A DNA stretch of 64,000 nucleotides, taken from assembly GCF_002556635.1 (NCBI RefSeq), contig NZ_MWMO01000003.1:248001-312000 (forward strand), in the 5' to 3' direction. This document shows, piece after piece, positions 16,686 to 25,729 of the stretch. The number at the start of each line of letters is the position of its first letter. Position 1 is the stretch's first letter. Made by a program: the position numbers and the translations under genes. Source of the stretch: Novosphingobium sp. PC22D (GTDB taxonomy: Bacteria > Pseudomonadota > Alphaproteobacteria > Sphingomonadales > Sphingomonadaceae). Below the pieces are notes generated by a model, which saw only the letters and a program-made list of their open reading frames with translations, searched no databases and was not told the DNA's origin.

Positions 16686-18119
16686 CTAGTTGCCCAGCAC
16701 GGCGGGATCGAGCGGCGTCCCTTGCGCCGCCATCCCCTCGACGAGGTTCGCTATCGTGCGCTCGACGTCGGGCCGCGCCGCCTTCGCCAGCATCGCGTCG
16801 AGCGCGGCGCGGTCGTGCCAGGTGCCGTCGGCCACGACCGCGAAGGGCTGGTGCGTGCAGGCGATGTCCTGTGTCGGATCGCAGGCGTAGAGCACGACGT
16901 CGGCGCGGCACTGCGCCGCGAGGCATCCGCTCTCGCCCGCGAGGCCGAGCACCCCGGCCACCGAGTTGGTGGAGGCGGCGAGGGCCTGCGTGGGCGAGAA
17001 CCCGGCTGCGACCAGCAGTTCGAGCTCGTCCACCAGCGAGACGCCTGGGGCATTGGTGAAGATCCCGGCATCGCTGCCGGTGACGATCGTCACGCCTTCT
17101 TCGTCCATGATCCGCGTGAACGTACCGATGAAGCGGTCCTTTTCCAGGTGCCTGGCGGCATCCTGCTTGGCCCAGAAGGCGATATACTCGGTCTCGGTCT
17201 GCTGCGTGACCGGATTCAGCGTCGCGGCATCGGGCTGCTTCGCGAAGGCTCCGTCGCTTTCGGCGACGCGCACGAGGTTGTGGTGCGCAAGCAGCGTTGC
17301 CGTCACCGGCGTGCCCGATGCGGCGATCTTGCGGGCAAGGACGCGCGCGGCGTCTTCGTCGAGCCGGTCGCTCAGACCGTGCCAGAGGATCGATTCGGTG
17401 TGCTCGATCGTCTCGAAGCCGTCGTCGAGGATTTCCTCGAAGCCGATCGCGAAAGGCTTGTCGAACGGAACGCCCTCGGCGCGGAAGCCTTCGGGGGTGT
17501 GCCCCGTGATCTTGAGGTCATGCGCGCGGGCCTCGTCGAGCAGGGCTTCGTACGCCGGACGGCGCAAGTTCGAGTAGGTCTTGAGCCGGGTGAACCCGGC
17601 TGCCGCCTGTGCCGCGACGGCCTTGCGCGCCTCTTCGGCCGTCTCGACGACCTGGTGATTGATCTGGGCGTTGGGGCCCTTGCTGTTGAGAATCGGACCC
17701 GATGTCAGCAGGCGCGGCCCGGCGAGCTCTCCGTTTGCGATCCGTTCCGCAAGCGCGAGGTGGAAGGGCATGCCCGACATGTTGCGCACCGTGGTCACGC
17801 CGTAGGCGAGATAGGCGCCGAGGCCCGCTTCGTCCCAGACATGGACATGCATGTCGGTGAGGCCGGGTATGGCGGTTTTGCCGCTCGCATCGATCCGCTT
17901 CGCGCCGGCGGGGGAGGGGGCAGCCGCGGCGGGCCCCGCATAGACGATGCGGCCATCCGCGATGACGAGGCTGGCATCGTCGAACCGGTGCGCCTCGCCG
18001 TCGGGAAAATCGATCAGATCGATGTGCTCGACCACGATCGGCGGCGCTGCGCGCGCAGGTGATGCCAGCGCGCCGCTCGCGAAGACGAGCGCCCCCATTG
18101 CCAGAACTCGTGAAAACAT
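16686..18119 (-). CDS. Secreted amidohydrolase-family protein
   Basis: The product has 477 residues with a signal peptide (MFSRVLAMGALVFASGALAS, cleavage near residue 24). It is an imidazolonepropionase-like amidohydrolase: the metal motif DMHVHVWDEA near residue 90, a Lys in FTRLKTYSN (about 180) suitable as carbamylated or bridging ligand, His residues in ITGHTPEGF (about 208) and TIEHTES, and the catalytic Asp in VTGSDAGIF (about 352). These TIM-barrel hydrolases cleave cyclic amides, peptides or related bonds. The exact substrate is unknown. The reading frame continues open far upstream across other genes, but the signal peptide fixes the start at the ATG at 18117-18119, preceded by AAAGGGGGA. 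Confidence 0.85.
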   Translation of the reverse strand: MFSRVLAMGALVFASGALASPARAAPPIVVEHIDLIDFPDGEAHRFDDASLVIADGRIVYAGPAAAAPSPAGAKRIDASGKTAIPGLTDMHVHVWDEAGLGAYLAYGVTTVRNMSGMPFHLALAERIANGELAGPRLLTSGPILNSKGPNAQINHQVVETAEEARKAVAAQAAAGFTRLKTYSNLRRPAYEALLDEARAHDLKITGHTPEGFRAEGVPFDKPFAIGFEEILDDGFETIEHTESILWHGLSDRLDEDAARVLARKIAASGTPVTATLLAHHNLVRVAESDGAFAKQPDAATLNPVTQQTETEYIAFWAKQDAARHLEKDRFIGTFTRIMDEEGVTIVTGSDAGIFTNAPGVSLVDELELLVAAGFSPTQALAASTNSVAGVLGLAGESGCLAAQCRADVVLYACDPTQDIACTHQPFAVVADGTWHDRAALDAMLAKAARPDVERTIANLVEGMAAQGTPLDPAVLGN

Positions 18120-18205
18120 GACTGGTCCCCCTTTCGGGAGCCAGTCTGCCCGGGCGCCGGCGTAATTCAAGCCCTTGCGCTCCGGGCATCGGACCGATGC
18201 GCGTG

Positions 18206-19081
18206 TCAGGCAGCGTCGTTGCTCGCCGCCATTTCCTTGATCGGCACGTCTTCCTTGAAGGTGTGGGTGACATAGGGGAACGGGATCTCGATGCCCGCCG
18301 CGTCGAGCTCGCGCTTGATCGCGTAGACGACGTCGCGCTGCACGAGGAACAGGTTCTGTTCCTTGGTGTTGACCCACCAGCGGACCCAGAAGTCGATCGA
18401 ACTGGCGCCGAACTCGCGTGCGAAGGCATCGACCGGACGATTGTGGGCGATCGTGTCGACCGACTTGAGCGCCCGCATGATCGCCGCCTCGGCTTCGGGC
18501 AGGTCGGTATCGTAGGCCACGCCGACCATGATGTCGAAGCGCCGCTCGACCTGATCGGTGTGGATCTTGACCGGGTTCTTGAAGATCATCGAGTTCGGCA
18601 TGATCGTCAGCTCGCCCGAGAACTGGCGGATGTGCGTTTCGCGCAGCGTGATCTTCTCGACGGTGCCGCTGATGCCCTCGGTATCGACCCAGTCGCCGAG
18701 TTGCATCTTGTCGCGCAGCATGATCAGCACGCCGGCGAGGAAGTTCTCGAAGATGTCCTGAAAGGCAAAGCCGATGGCGACCGCGCCGATGCCGAGCCCG
18801 GCGAAGGCGCCCGCCGGGGTGAAGCTCGGGATCGCGACCGTCAGCGCGATCAACAGGCCGACAATCCAGACGGCGAGCTTGATCAGTGTCTCGACCAACG
18901 CCTTGAGATCGTTGCGGATATGCGCCTTGCCAGTGATGCGGTCGGCGAGGCGGACTGCGCCCTTGGCGACGAGCCAGGTGAGAATGAGAATGACGAGCGC
19001 GATCGCCAGCGACGGCAGGGCTTGCACGAATCCCTTGAGCATCGCGTCGACCTGATCGCGCAGGGTATTGATGTAATTCAC
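18206..19081 (-). CDS. Small-conductance mechanosensitive channel (MscS family)
   Basis: The product has 291 residues with three N-terminal membrane helices (about 20-42, 62-85, 90-125). The pore helix TM3 is recognisable as the Gly/Ala-rich AGAFAGLGIGAVAIGFAFQD followed by IFENFLAGVLIM, and the beta domain begins VDTEGISGTVEKITLRETHI. The C-terminal alpha/beta domain ends in FPYVTHTFKED. These channels release solutes upon hypo-osmotic shock. The gene is divergent from lysK and precedes the amidohydrolase gene by 86 bases on the same strand. Confidence 0.94.
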   Translation of the reverse strand: MNYINTLRDQVDAMLKGFVQALPSLAIALVILILTWLVAKGAVRLADRITGKAHIRNDLKALVETLIKLAVWIVGLLIALTVAIPSFTPAGAFAGLGIGAVAIGFAFQDIFENFLAGVLIMLRDKMQLGDWVDTEGISGTVEKITLRETHIRQFSGELTIMPNSMIFKNPVKIHTDQVERRFDIMVGVAYDTDLPEAEAAIMRALKSVDTIAHNRPVDAFAREFGASSIDFWVRWWVNTKEQNLFLVQRDVVYAIKRELDAAGIEIPFPYVTHTFKEDVPIKEMAASNDAA

Positions 19082-19196
19082 GTTCAGAGTTGTCCTCTTG
19101 CGTTACCTTGTGAACCAAACCGTCGCTTGCGCGGCTGGTTCCCTCTCGCGTCAGCCCCCTTGCGAAGTGCCGTGATTCCGGCGAAAGGCGCTCGCC

Positions 19197-20825
19197 ATGA
19201 CCGATGAAGCCCTGATCAGCGCCGCGCGCGTCTCCAAGGCCTGGCCGTTCCAGGAAGCGCAAAAGCTCTTGAAGCGGTTCCCCGAGGGGAAGCCGGACGG
19301 CGCGCCGGTGATTTTCGAGACGGGCTACGGCCCTTCGGGGCTGCCGCATATCGGCACGTTCCAGGAAGTGCTGCGCACGACGCTGGTCCGCCGCGCCTAC
19401 GAGGTGCTGACGGATGGCGCGCCGACGCGGCTTATCGCCTTCTCGGACGACATGGACGGGCTGCGCAAGGTTCCCGACAACATTCCCAACGCCGAACTGC
19501 TCGCGGCGAACCTGGGCAAGCCACTTACGCGCATTGCCGATCCCTTCGGCCGCTACGAGAGCTTCGCGCACCACAACAACGCGATGCTGCGCGAATTCCT
19601 CGACCGCTTCGGCTTCGAGTACGAATTCGTCTCGGCGAGCGAGCGCTATAACGCGGGCGCGTTCGACGCGGCGCTGGCGAACGTGCTGCGGCGCTATGAC
19701 GCGATCATGGAGATCATGCTGCCGACGCTGCGCGAGGAACGGCGGCAGACCTATTCGCCGGTCCTGCCGGTCTCGCCCAAGAGCGGCGTCGTGCTCCAGG
19801 TGCCGGTCGAGGTGGTCGACGCGGAAAGCGGCATGATCCGCTTCACCGATGAGGGCGGCAGCGTGATCGAGCAGTCGATCTTCGGCGGGCAGGCCAAGCT
19901 GCAGTGGAAGGTCGACTGGGCGATGCGCTGGGTCGCGCTCGGCATCGACTACGAGATGTGCGGCAAGGACCTTACCGACAGCGTCACCCAGTCGGGCAAG
20001 ATCGCCAAGGTGCTGGGCGGGCGCAAGCCCGAAGGCATGATCTACGAGCTTTTCCTCGACGATAAGGGCGAGAAGATCTCGAAGTCGAAGGGCAATGGCC
20101 TCACCATCGAGGAATGGCTGACTTACGGCACCGAGGAGAGCCTGGGCTTCTACCTCTTCCGCGAGCCCAAGAGCGCCAAGCAGCTTCACATCGGCGTGAT
20201 CCCCAAGGCGGTCGACGAATACTGGCAGTTCCGCGGCAATCTCGCGAGCCAGCCGATCGACAAGCAGCTCGGCAATCCGGTGTGGCACCTGTTGCGCGCG
20301 AACGGCGACGGCAAGGGGGCGGGCGACACGCTGCCGGTGACCTTCGGGCTGCTGCTCAATCTTGTCGGCGTGCTCGGCGCGGAGGCGACGGCGGACCAGG
20401 TCTGGTCCTATCTTGGCAACTATGTGTCAGACGCGTCGCCCGAGGCCAATCCCGAAGTGGCGCGGCTGGTCGAGGCGGCGCTCGCCTACAACCGCGACTT
20501 CATCGCGCCGACGCTCGTCAAGCGCGCGCCCGCGCCGAACGAGGCGGCCGCGCTCGCCGCGCTCGATGCGGAGCTAGCGCAAGCCGGGCCGGCGACCTCG
20601 GCCGAGGATCTGCAGACCGCGGTCTACGAGATCGGCAAGCGCGAGGAATTCGGCTTCGAATCGCTGCGCGACTGGTTCAAGGCGCTCTACGAAACCCTGC
20701 TCGGATCGAGCCAGGGGCCGCGCATGGGCAGCTTCATCGCGCTCTACGGCATCCCGGAGACGCGCAAGCTGATCGCCGAGGCGCTTGCCGCCAATGATCA
20801 TGCACAAGACGCCCAAGACGCCTGA
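19197..20825 (+). CDS. lysK: Class I lysyl-tRNA synthetase
   Basis: This cytoplasmic enzyme charges tRNA-Lys. The 542-residue protein is of the class I type rather than the more common bacterial class II: the HIGH motif is YGPSGLPHIGTF (about residues 44-55) and the KMSKS motif is KISKSKG (about 293-299). An Arg/Lys-rich connection follows, and an alpha-helical C-terminal anticodon-binding region covers about 360-530. Class I LysRS is known in archaea, spirochaetes and many alphaproteobacteria. The gene ends inside the start of the next gene (overlap of about 30 bases). No class II gene is seen in this window. Confidence 0.96.
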   Translation: MTDEALISAARVSKAWPFQEAQKLLKRFPEGKPDGAPVIFETGYGPSGLPHIGTFQEVLRTTLVRRAYEVLTDGAPTRLIAFSDDMDGLRKVPDNIPNAELLAANLGKPLTRIADPFGRYESFAHHNNAMLREFLDRFGFEYEFVSASERYNAGAFDAALANVLRRYDAIMEIMLPTLREERRQTYSPVLPVSPKSGVVLQVPVEVVDAESGMIRFTDEGGSVIEQSIFGGQAKLQWKVDWAMRWVALGIDYEMCGKDLTDSVTQSGKIAKVLGGRKPEGMIYELFLDDKGEKISKSKGNGLTIEEWLTYGTEESLGFYLFREPKSAKQLHIGVIPKAVDEYWQFRGNLASQPIDKQLGNPVWHLLRANGDGKGAGDTLPVTFGLLLNLVGVLGAEATADQVWSYLGNYVSDASPEANPEVARLVEAALAYNRDFIAPTLVKRAPAPNEAAALAALDAELAQAGPATSAEDLQTAVYEIGKREEFGFESLRDWFKALYETLLGSSQGPRMGSFIALYGIPETRKLIAEALAANDHAQDAQDA

Positions 20826-21318
20826 CGAACTCGCGCAAGAGCTGCTCGGGCGGCTCTTCGAAGAGCTGGACGGCGAGGAACAGCGCGTCCTCCAGCGCAT
20901 CGCATCGGGCACGCTGCTCGGGCGCGACGCGCATGAGGAAGCCGCCGCCCATGCCACCTTCGGTCAGCGCCTTGCGGACAGGGTGGCCGCGATCGGGGGC
21001 TCGTGGGGCTTCATCGGTGGCTTCGTCGTCGTGCTGCTGGGCTGGATGCTCGTCAACAGCCGGGTCCTCGAAAGCCTGGGGATCGGTCCCTTCGATGCCT
21101 ATCCCTACATCTTCCTCAACCTGATCCTGTCGATGCTCGCCGCGATCCAGGCGCCGGTGATCATGATGAGCCAGAACCGGCAGTCGGAGAAAGACCGCAT
21201 CGCCGCGCGGCACGACTACGAAGTGAATCTGCGCACGCAATTGGAGATCATCCGGCTGCACCGCCGTTTCGACCTGCTGCTCGAGCGGCTCCAGATCGTG
21301 ATCGAGGGCGACGACTAG
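20794..21318 (+). CDS. DUF1003 inner-membrane protein
   Basis: The product has about 174 residues, with two adjacent membrane helices (WGFIGGFVVVLLGWMLVNS and IFLNLILSMLAAIQAPVIMM, about 70-125) followed by the charged MSQNRQSEKDRIAARHDYEVN and a C-terminal helix, the fixed layout of DUF1003 proteins. Function is unknown for the family. The start is uncertain: ATG at 20794 or 20800, or TTG at 20785; all overlap the 3' end of lysK, so translation is probably coupled. Confidence 0.85.
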   Translation: MIMHKTPKTPDELAQELLGRLFEELDGEEQRVLQRIASGTLLGRDAHEEAAAHATFGQRLADRVAAIGGSWGFIGGFVVVLLGWMLVNSRVLESLGIGPFDAYPYIFLNLILSMLAAIQAPVIMMSQNRQSEKDRIAARHDYEVNLRTQLEIIRLHRRFDLLLERLQIVIEGDD

Positions 21319-21332
21319 GCCACGGTCGTGGA

Positions 21333-21995
21333 TCACGCCCAGGGGCGCGTGCGGAACCACTTGGTGATGACGTACTTGGTGCCCTGCACGACGGGAGTCG
21401 CGGCGTGCATCGTTGCCATGTTTGGCGTGCCGTCCGCGCTGGCGTTGTTCCACACAAGCAACGAGCCTTTCTGCGGCGACACGCTGATGCCGAGAGAGGG
21501 AAACGCGGTCTCGCCGCCTTCCTCGACGTCGCTCAGGTAGATCATCGCGGTCCAGCTCCGCTGCCCGCCGCGCGCCTTTTCGTCTTTCCAATAGGCCGCG
21601 TTGACGTCGAAGAAGTCGCAGTGCTCGCGATATTGCTGGCCGGGCGCGTAGCGCTGGCCCTGGACGCGCTCACCCCACGAGATGTCGATGCCGAGCAAGT
21701 CGGACAGCCGCCGCTCGATCATCCTGACTTCGCTGTCGTCTTGCGGGATGTCGCCCGAGTAGCTCGTGCGATAAGCCTCGATGTAGGTCTCGTCGTAGAG
21801 CTGCGAGGGCTCCGCGACGCAATCGATCAGCTCGATCATCGCGCGGCATTCGCGGTCGTCAAGGAAATCGCCGACCGCGAAGAGCTCCGCCTCCTCGACG
21901 GGGATGCGATAGACCGAAGGATCGCGCGCGAGCCGTTCGCGTACTCGCGCGCCGAGTTTCTCGAGCGCCTTTCGATCGGGAACCGTGTCTGTCAT
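21333..21995 (-). CDS. Prolyl-4-hydroxylase-like 2-oxoglutarate/Fe(II) oxygenase
   Basis: The 220-residue protein has the double-stranded beta-helix motifs of the P4H alpha-subunit family. The iron ligands are the HxD of YREHCDFFD (about 126-130) and the distal His in ATMHAATPV (about 199). The 2-oxoglutarate-binding basic residue follows in GTKYVITKWFR. The segment SWTAMIYLSDVEEGGETAFP is highly typical. Bacterial members hydroxylate proline or related residues in peptides or proteins such as EF-Tu; the target here is unknown. The ATG at 21993-21995 was chosen over an upstream in-frame start that would run into the divergent cytochrome b561 gene. Confidence 0.9.
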   Translation of the reverse strand: MTDTVPDRKALEKLGARVRERLARDPSVYRIPVEEAELFAVGDFLDDRECRAMIELIDCVAEPSQLYDETYIEAYRTSYSGDIPQDDSEVRMIERRLSDLLGIDISWGERVQGQRYAPGQQYREHCDFFDVNAAYWKDEKARGGQRSWTAMIYLSDVEEGGETAFPSLGISVSPQKGSLLVWNNASADGTPNMATMHAATPVVQGTKYVITKWFRTRPWA

Positions 21996-22074
21996 CGCGA
22001 TATTCGGAGCCGTGTTCGAGATTTCCGCAGTGCCTTGGCACAATGGCGATTGTCCGGCTGCATAGGCGCTTGCC

Positions 22075-22659
22075 ATGCATGCCGCGAAGTTCCATCACTT
22101 GCGCATGCTCGGAAATCAAGGCCTGACCTACAGCCGCGTCGCCATTGCGCTGCACTGGCTGATCGCGCTGCTCATCATCTTGAACTTCATCGCCGTGTGG
22201 GTCGCTGAAGACCTGCCCCGGCCGGAGCGGATCGAACTGATGGCCAATCACAAGGCGATCGGCATCACCGTCCTGATCCTGTCGATCTTGCGGATTCTCT
22301 GGCGGGTCACGCATCGCGCCCCGCCGTTCGATCGTTCGCTTGCGATCTGGGAAGTCGCGCTGGCGCGGATCGTCCATGCCCTGTTCTATTTCCTGATTAT
22401 CGCGATCCCGCTCACCGGCTGGGGCATGGTCTCGACCGGCGGCGATGCCGTTAGCGTGTTCGGCCTGTTCTCGGTCCCGGCCTTGCCGGTGGGATCGGAC
22501 AAGGCGACGGGCGGGATTTTTCACGAAATCCACGAGGTGTTCGGCACGATCATGCTGGTGCTGATCGGCCTGCACCTGCTCGGTGCGCTAAAGCACCAGT
22601 TCGTCGATCACGACGCCACGATGGCCCGGATGGTCCCCTTCCTGCGCGCGCGGCGCTAG
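22075..22659 (+). CDS. Cytochrome b561 family protein
   Basis: The product has 194 residues with four membrane helices and the four haem-ligand histidines expected for bacterial cytochrome b561: in IALHWLIAL, MANHKAIG, IVHALFYF and GLHLLGALKHQ. These di-haem membrane proteins shuttle electrons between quinol and periplasmic acceptors or superoxide. A possible link with the divergent 2-oxoglutarate oxygenase is only positional. The gene ends before a strong hairpin shared with the convergent RcnB-like gene. The start may alternatively be the internal ATG at 22105 (MLGNQG). Confidence 0.92.
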   Translation: MHAAKFHHLRMLGNQGLTYSRVAIALHWLIALLIILNFIAVWVAEDLPRPERIELMANHKAIGITVLILSILRILWRVTHRAPPFDRSLAIWEVALARIVHALFYFLIIAIPLTGWGMVSTGGDAVSVFGLFSVPALPVGSDKATGGIFHEIHEVFGTIMLVLIGLHLLGALKHQFVDHDATMARMVPFLRARR

Positions 22660-22672
22660 GCCTGAAAAGGCA

Positions 22673-22707
22673 AGGAGCCTTCCGCGAAGGGGAAGCGGAA
22701 GGCTCCT
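22673..22707. terminator. Bidirectional terminator
   Basis: A perfect 13-bp stem (22673-22685 against 22695-22707) with a nine-base loop lies between the convergent cytochrome b561 and RcnB-like genes. On the minus strand it is followed by TTGCCTTTT, so it should terminate that side best. Confidence 0.65.
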
Positions 22708-22735
22708 GTCCGGCCGCGACCGGGCCGGAAACGGT

Positions 22736-23689
22736 TCACCAGAAGAAATCGTAGATCACGTCCACCACTTCGCCGGTGTAGGTGTCCACAAGCAGGACAT
22801 CGTCGTAATAGCGCACCCAGCGGTACGGACCGTAAACCTCGGGTAGGCGATAATACCAAGGATCGTTGATCCAGTAGCGGTTGCCGTAGAACAGCGAGCC
22901 GAGCGTGAAGCCGATGCTGACACGGCGATAGGAGTAGTTGCGGTACGGCGAGTAATACCGGCCGATATGATAGATCGTGCGGTTGCGCGCGCGATGGCGC
23001 GACCAGTCGTAGCGGTCGTTGCGACGCCAGTTTCGGTCCCACCTGCGATGATCATCGCGCCGATTGTCGGACCAGCGGCGATCGTTGTCGCGCCAGGAGT
23101 TGCCGCGCCGGTCGTAAGTGCGGTTGCGGTCGCGATCGCTGTAGGTGCGGTTGCGCTGCCAGTCGCGCGCGCGGTCGCCGCGATTGTAGGTGTGGTCGCG
23201 GTCATTATCGCGGCGGCTGTCTGTTCGGCGATCGTCGTTGCGCTGGCCCGTCCAGCGATTGTTGACGGGATTGGTGCGCGTACGGGTGTCGCTGCGGTCG
23301 CGATTGCCGTAGTCGCGGCGCGTCTGCGTCTGCGTCTGCGTCGGAGTGGGCCGCTCCGCCTGACGCGGCGCGCCGATCCTGGCATGCGTATCGCTCCGGC
23401 TCTCCGATACGATCAGGCCACCGGTGCTGCGCGAGCTGCTGCGCTGTTCCGTGCGCTGGACCCGCTCGGGCCGCTGCGCCCGGTCCGAGCGTTGCGCACG
23501 CTGCTGCGCGCGTTGCTCGCCGCCGCCGCGTCCGCGGTTGTTGTATTGCGGCTGCGAGCGTTCCTGACCGCGTCCCCAGCCACGCTGGGCCTCGGCCGCC
23601 TGCGCCGGAATCGCCATCATCGCGATCGCGGCGGCGACGGCGGTCCATCCGCCGGTGCGCAGCAGGGCCGTCCTCTTGTTCCTGTTCAT
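22736..23689 (-). CDS. RcnB-like secreted low-complexity protein
   Basis: The 317-residue product has a signal peptide (starting MNRNKRTALLRTGGWTAV, cleavage near residue 32), then about 190 residues of low-complexity sequence rich in Arg, Asp, Asn, Gln and Tyr with repeats such as RDRNRTYDRR and DRRDDHRRWDRNW. A compact C-terminal domain (about 225-317) ends VRYYDDVLLVDTYTGEVVDV, the RcnB pattern. E. coli RcnB is a periplasmic nickel/cobalt homeostasis protein. Here only the C-terminal domain resembles it, so metal function is a weak inference. The Arg/Asp block may be disordered or bind polyanions. Stands alone between a bidirectional terminator and ettA. Confidence 0.75.
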   Translation of the reverse strand: MNRNKRTALLRTGGWTAVAAAIAMMAIPAQAAEAQRGWGRGQERSQPQYNNRGRGGGEQRAQQRAQRSDRAQRPERVQRTEQRSSSRSTGGLIVSESRSDTHARIGAPRQAERPTPTQTQTQTRRDYGNRDRSDTRTRTNPVNNRWTGQRNDDRRTDSRRDNDRDHTYNRGDRARDWQRNRTYSDRDRNRTYDRRGNSWRDNDRRWSDNRRDDHRRWDRNWRRNDRYDWSRHRARNRTIYHIGRYYSPYRNYSYRRVSIGFTLGSLFYGNRYWINDPWYYRLPEVYGPYRWVRYYDDVLLVDTYTGEVVDVIYDFFW

Positions 23690-23843
23690 TTTCGTGACAC
23701 CTGTCCTAGCTCTCAAACCCATGTCGACCGGCGAAATCGACGTATGGGTTCATTAGCTGAAACGCGCTGTCACAAACGTGAACCGGTTCGCCGCCAACCG
23801 TTAATGTTGGTGCCAGATATTCTGAACAACGAATCCCGTGATA

Positions 23844-25517
23844 TCAGCGAGTCAGCTTCTTGTAGGCCAGACGAGTCGGGCGGTCGGCGGCGTCGCCCAG
23901 GCGGCGGCGCTTGTCTTCCTCATAGGCTTCGAAGTTGCCTTCGAACCATTCGACGTGGCTGTTGCCCTCGAAGGCGAGGATGTGCGTGGCGAGACGGTCG
24001 AGGAAGAAGCGGTCGTGGCTGATGACCACGGCGCAGCCCGCGAAGTTCTCGATCGCTTCCTCGAGCGCGCCCAGCGTCTCGACGTCGAGATCGTTGGTCG
24101 GCTCGTCGAGCAGGAGGACGTTGCCGCCTTCCTTCAGCATCTTGGCCATGTGCACGCGGTTGCGCTCACCACCCGAAAGTTTGCCGACGTTCTTCTGCTG
24201 GTCCGCGCCCTTGAAGTTGAACGCGCCGACATAGGCGCGCGTCGACATGTCGTGGCCGTTGACCTTCATGTAGTCGAGCCCGTCGGAGATCTCTTCCCAG
24301 ACGTTCTTGGTGGGATCGAGGTGATCGCGGCTCTGGTCGACGAAACCCAGATGCACGGTCGAGCCGATGTCGATCTCGCCGCTGTCGGGCGTCTCCTTGC
24401 CGGTGATGATCTTGAACAGCGTCGACTTGCCCGCGCCGTTGGGGCCGATCACGCCGACGATGCCGCCCGGCGGCAGGATGAACGAAAGGTCCTCGAACAG
24501 CAGCTTGTCGCCATAGGCCTTCGAGATGTTCTTGGCCTCGATGACCTTGCCGCCGAGGCGCTCGGGCACCTGGATGACGATCTGCGCCTTGCCGGGCTTG
24601 CGGCCGGCCTGGGCTTCCTGAAGCTGCTCGAACTTGCGGATACGCGCCTTCGACTTGGTCTGGCGCGCGGACGGGGTCTGCCGAATCCACTCCAGCTCTT
24701 CCTTGAGCGCCTTCTGCCGACCCGATTCCTCGCGCTCTTCCTGCTCCATGCGCTTGGCTTTTTTCTCGAGGTAGGTCGAGTAGTTGCCTTCGTAGGGGAA
24801 GTACTTGCCGCGATCGAGTTCGAGGATCCAGTCGACCACATGATCGAGGAAGTAGCGGTCGTGGGTGATCATCAGCACCGCGCCAGCGTATTCCTTGAGG
24901 TGGTTTTCGAGCCACTCGACGCTTTCGGCGTCAAGGTGGTTGGTCGGCTCGTCGAGCAGCAGGATCGAAGGCTTCTGGATCAGCAGGCGGGTGAGCGCGA
25001 CGCGGCGCTTCTCGCCGCCGGAGAGGCTTTCCACGCCCCAGTCGCCCGGCGGGCAGCGCAGCGCTTCCATCGCGATCTCGAGCTGGTTGTCGAGCGTCCA
25101 GCCATCGACCGCGTCGATCTTGTCCTGAAGGTCGGCCATCTCGGCGCCCAGCGCATCGAAGTCGGCATCTTCCTCGGCCATCTCCATGCCGATCTGGTTG
25201 AACCGCTCGACCATGTCCGCCGTGCCGCGCGCGCCGTCCTTGACGTTTTCGAGCACGGTCTTGGTCGGATCGAGTTCGGGTTCCTGCTCGAGATAGCCGA
25301 CGGTGATGTTCTCGCCCGGCCAGGCCTCGCCGGTGAAGTCCTTGTCGATGCCGGCCATGATCTTGATCAGGGTCGACTTGCCGGCGCCGTTGGGGCCGAC
25401 GATGCCGATCTTCGCGCCTTGGTAGAACTGCAGCGAGATGTTCGAGAGCACCGGCTTCTGCGCGCCGGGGAAGGTCTTGGTCATGTCCTTCATGACGAAG
25501 GCGTACTGGGCGGCCAT
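23844..25517 (-). CDS. ettA: Energy-dependent translational throttle protein EttA
   Basis: EttA is a cytoplasmic ABC-F ATPase that binds the ribosomal E site and gates translation with energy charge. The 557-residue length matches the family (about 555). There are two ABC cassettes: Walker A GPNGAGKSTLIK and GPNGAGKSTLFK, signatures LSGGEKRRVAL and LSGGERNRVHM, and Walker B LLLDEPTNHLD and LLLDEPTNDLD. Between them is the charged P-site tRNA-interaction linker (about 243-300, EKKAKRMEQEEREESGRQK). The start MAAQYAFVMKDMTKTFP is the standard EttA N-terminus and is preceded by AGAGGATT. Confidence 0.96.
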   Translation of the reverse strand: MAAQYAFVMKDMTKTFPGAQKPVLSNISLQFYQGAKIGIVGPNGAGKSTLIKIMAGIDKDFTGEAWPGENITVGYLEQEPELDPTKTVLENVKDGARGTADMVERFNQIGMEMAEEDADFDALGAEMADLQDKIDAVDGWTLDNQLEIAMEALRCPPGDWGVESLSGGEKRRVALTRLLIQKPSILLLDEPTNHLDAESVEWLENHLKEYAGAVLMITHDRYFLDHVVDWILELDRGKYFPYEGNYSTYLEKKAKRMEQEEREESGRQKALKEELEWIRQTPSARQTKSKARIRKFEQLQEAQAGRKPGKAQIVIQVPERLGGKVIEAKNISKAYGDKLLFEDLSFILPPGGIVGVIGPNGAGKSTLFKIITGKETPDSGEIDIGSTVHLGFVDQSRDHLDPTKNVWEEISDGLDYMKVNGHDMSTRAYVGAFNFKGADQQKNVGKLSGGERNRVHMAKMLKEGGNVLLLDEPTNDLDVETLGALEEAIENFAGCAVVISHDRFFLDRLATHILAFEGNSHVEWFEGNFEAYEEDKRRRLGDAADRPTRLAYKKLTR

Positions 25518-25729
25518 CGGAATCCTCTGGGAATGGTCGGTGACGGGATTTTGGCGGGTCTCTACAGGCGGGGGGCAATGCGCGCAAGCGCCGCGCCGTT
25601 CGCCGTCGATGGTCTCGGAATTGGGGATTCCGGCGGGGCCTTGCAAGGCCGCGCGCGAGCCGCAGGCGGATTGCGAAAAAGCGGGCGGCCGCATTGGCAA
25701 GGTTTGCCGGCTGCGATAGGCAAAGCGGC

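Noticed and set aside
16686..20288. A 1,200-codon open frame on the minus strand covering the amidohydrolase, the MscS region and the antisense of lysK
   Set aside because: Only the last 477 codons have family motifs and a signal peptide. The upstream part is antisense to well-supported mscS (other frame) and lysK; it stays open because of high GC content.
22967..24022. A 351-codon plus-strand frame with Val/Ala-rich, membrane-like stretches opposite the RcnB-like gene
   Set aside because: The hydrophobic look comes from reverse-reading Arg/Asp-rich codons; there is no start region or ribosome-binding site, and it runs across the end of ettA.
23844..25700. A longer ettA start, 61 codons upstream
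   Set aside because: The added sequence has no EttA character and would remove the intergenic promoter; MAAQYAFVMKDM is the family N-terminus.
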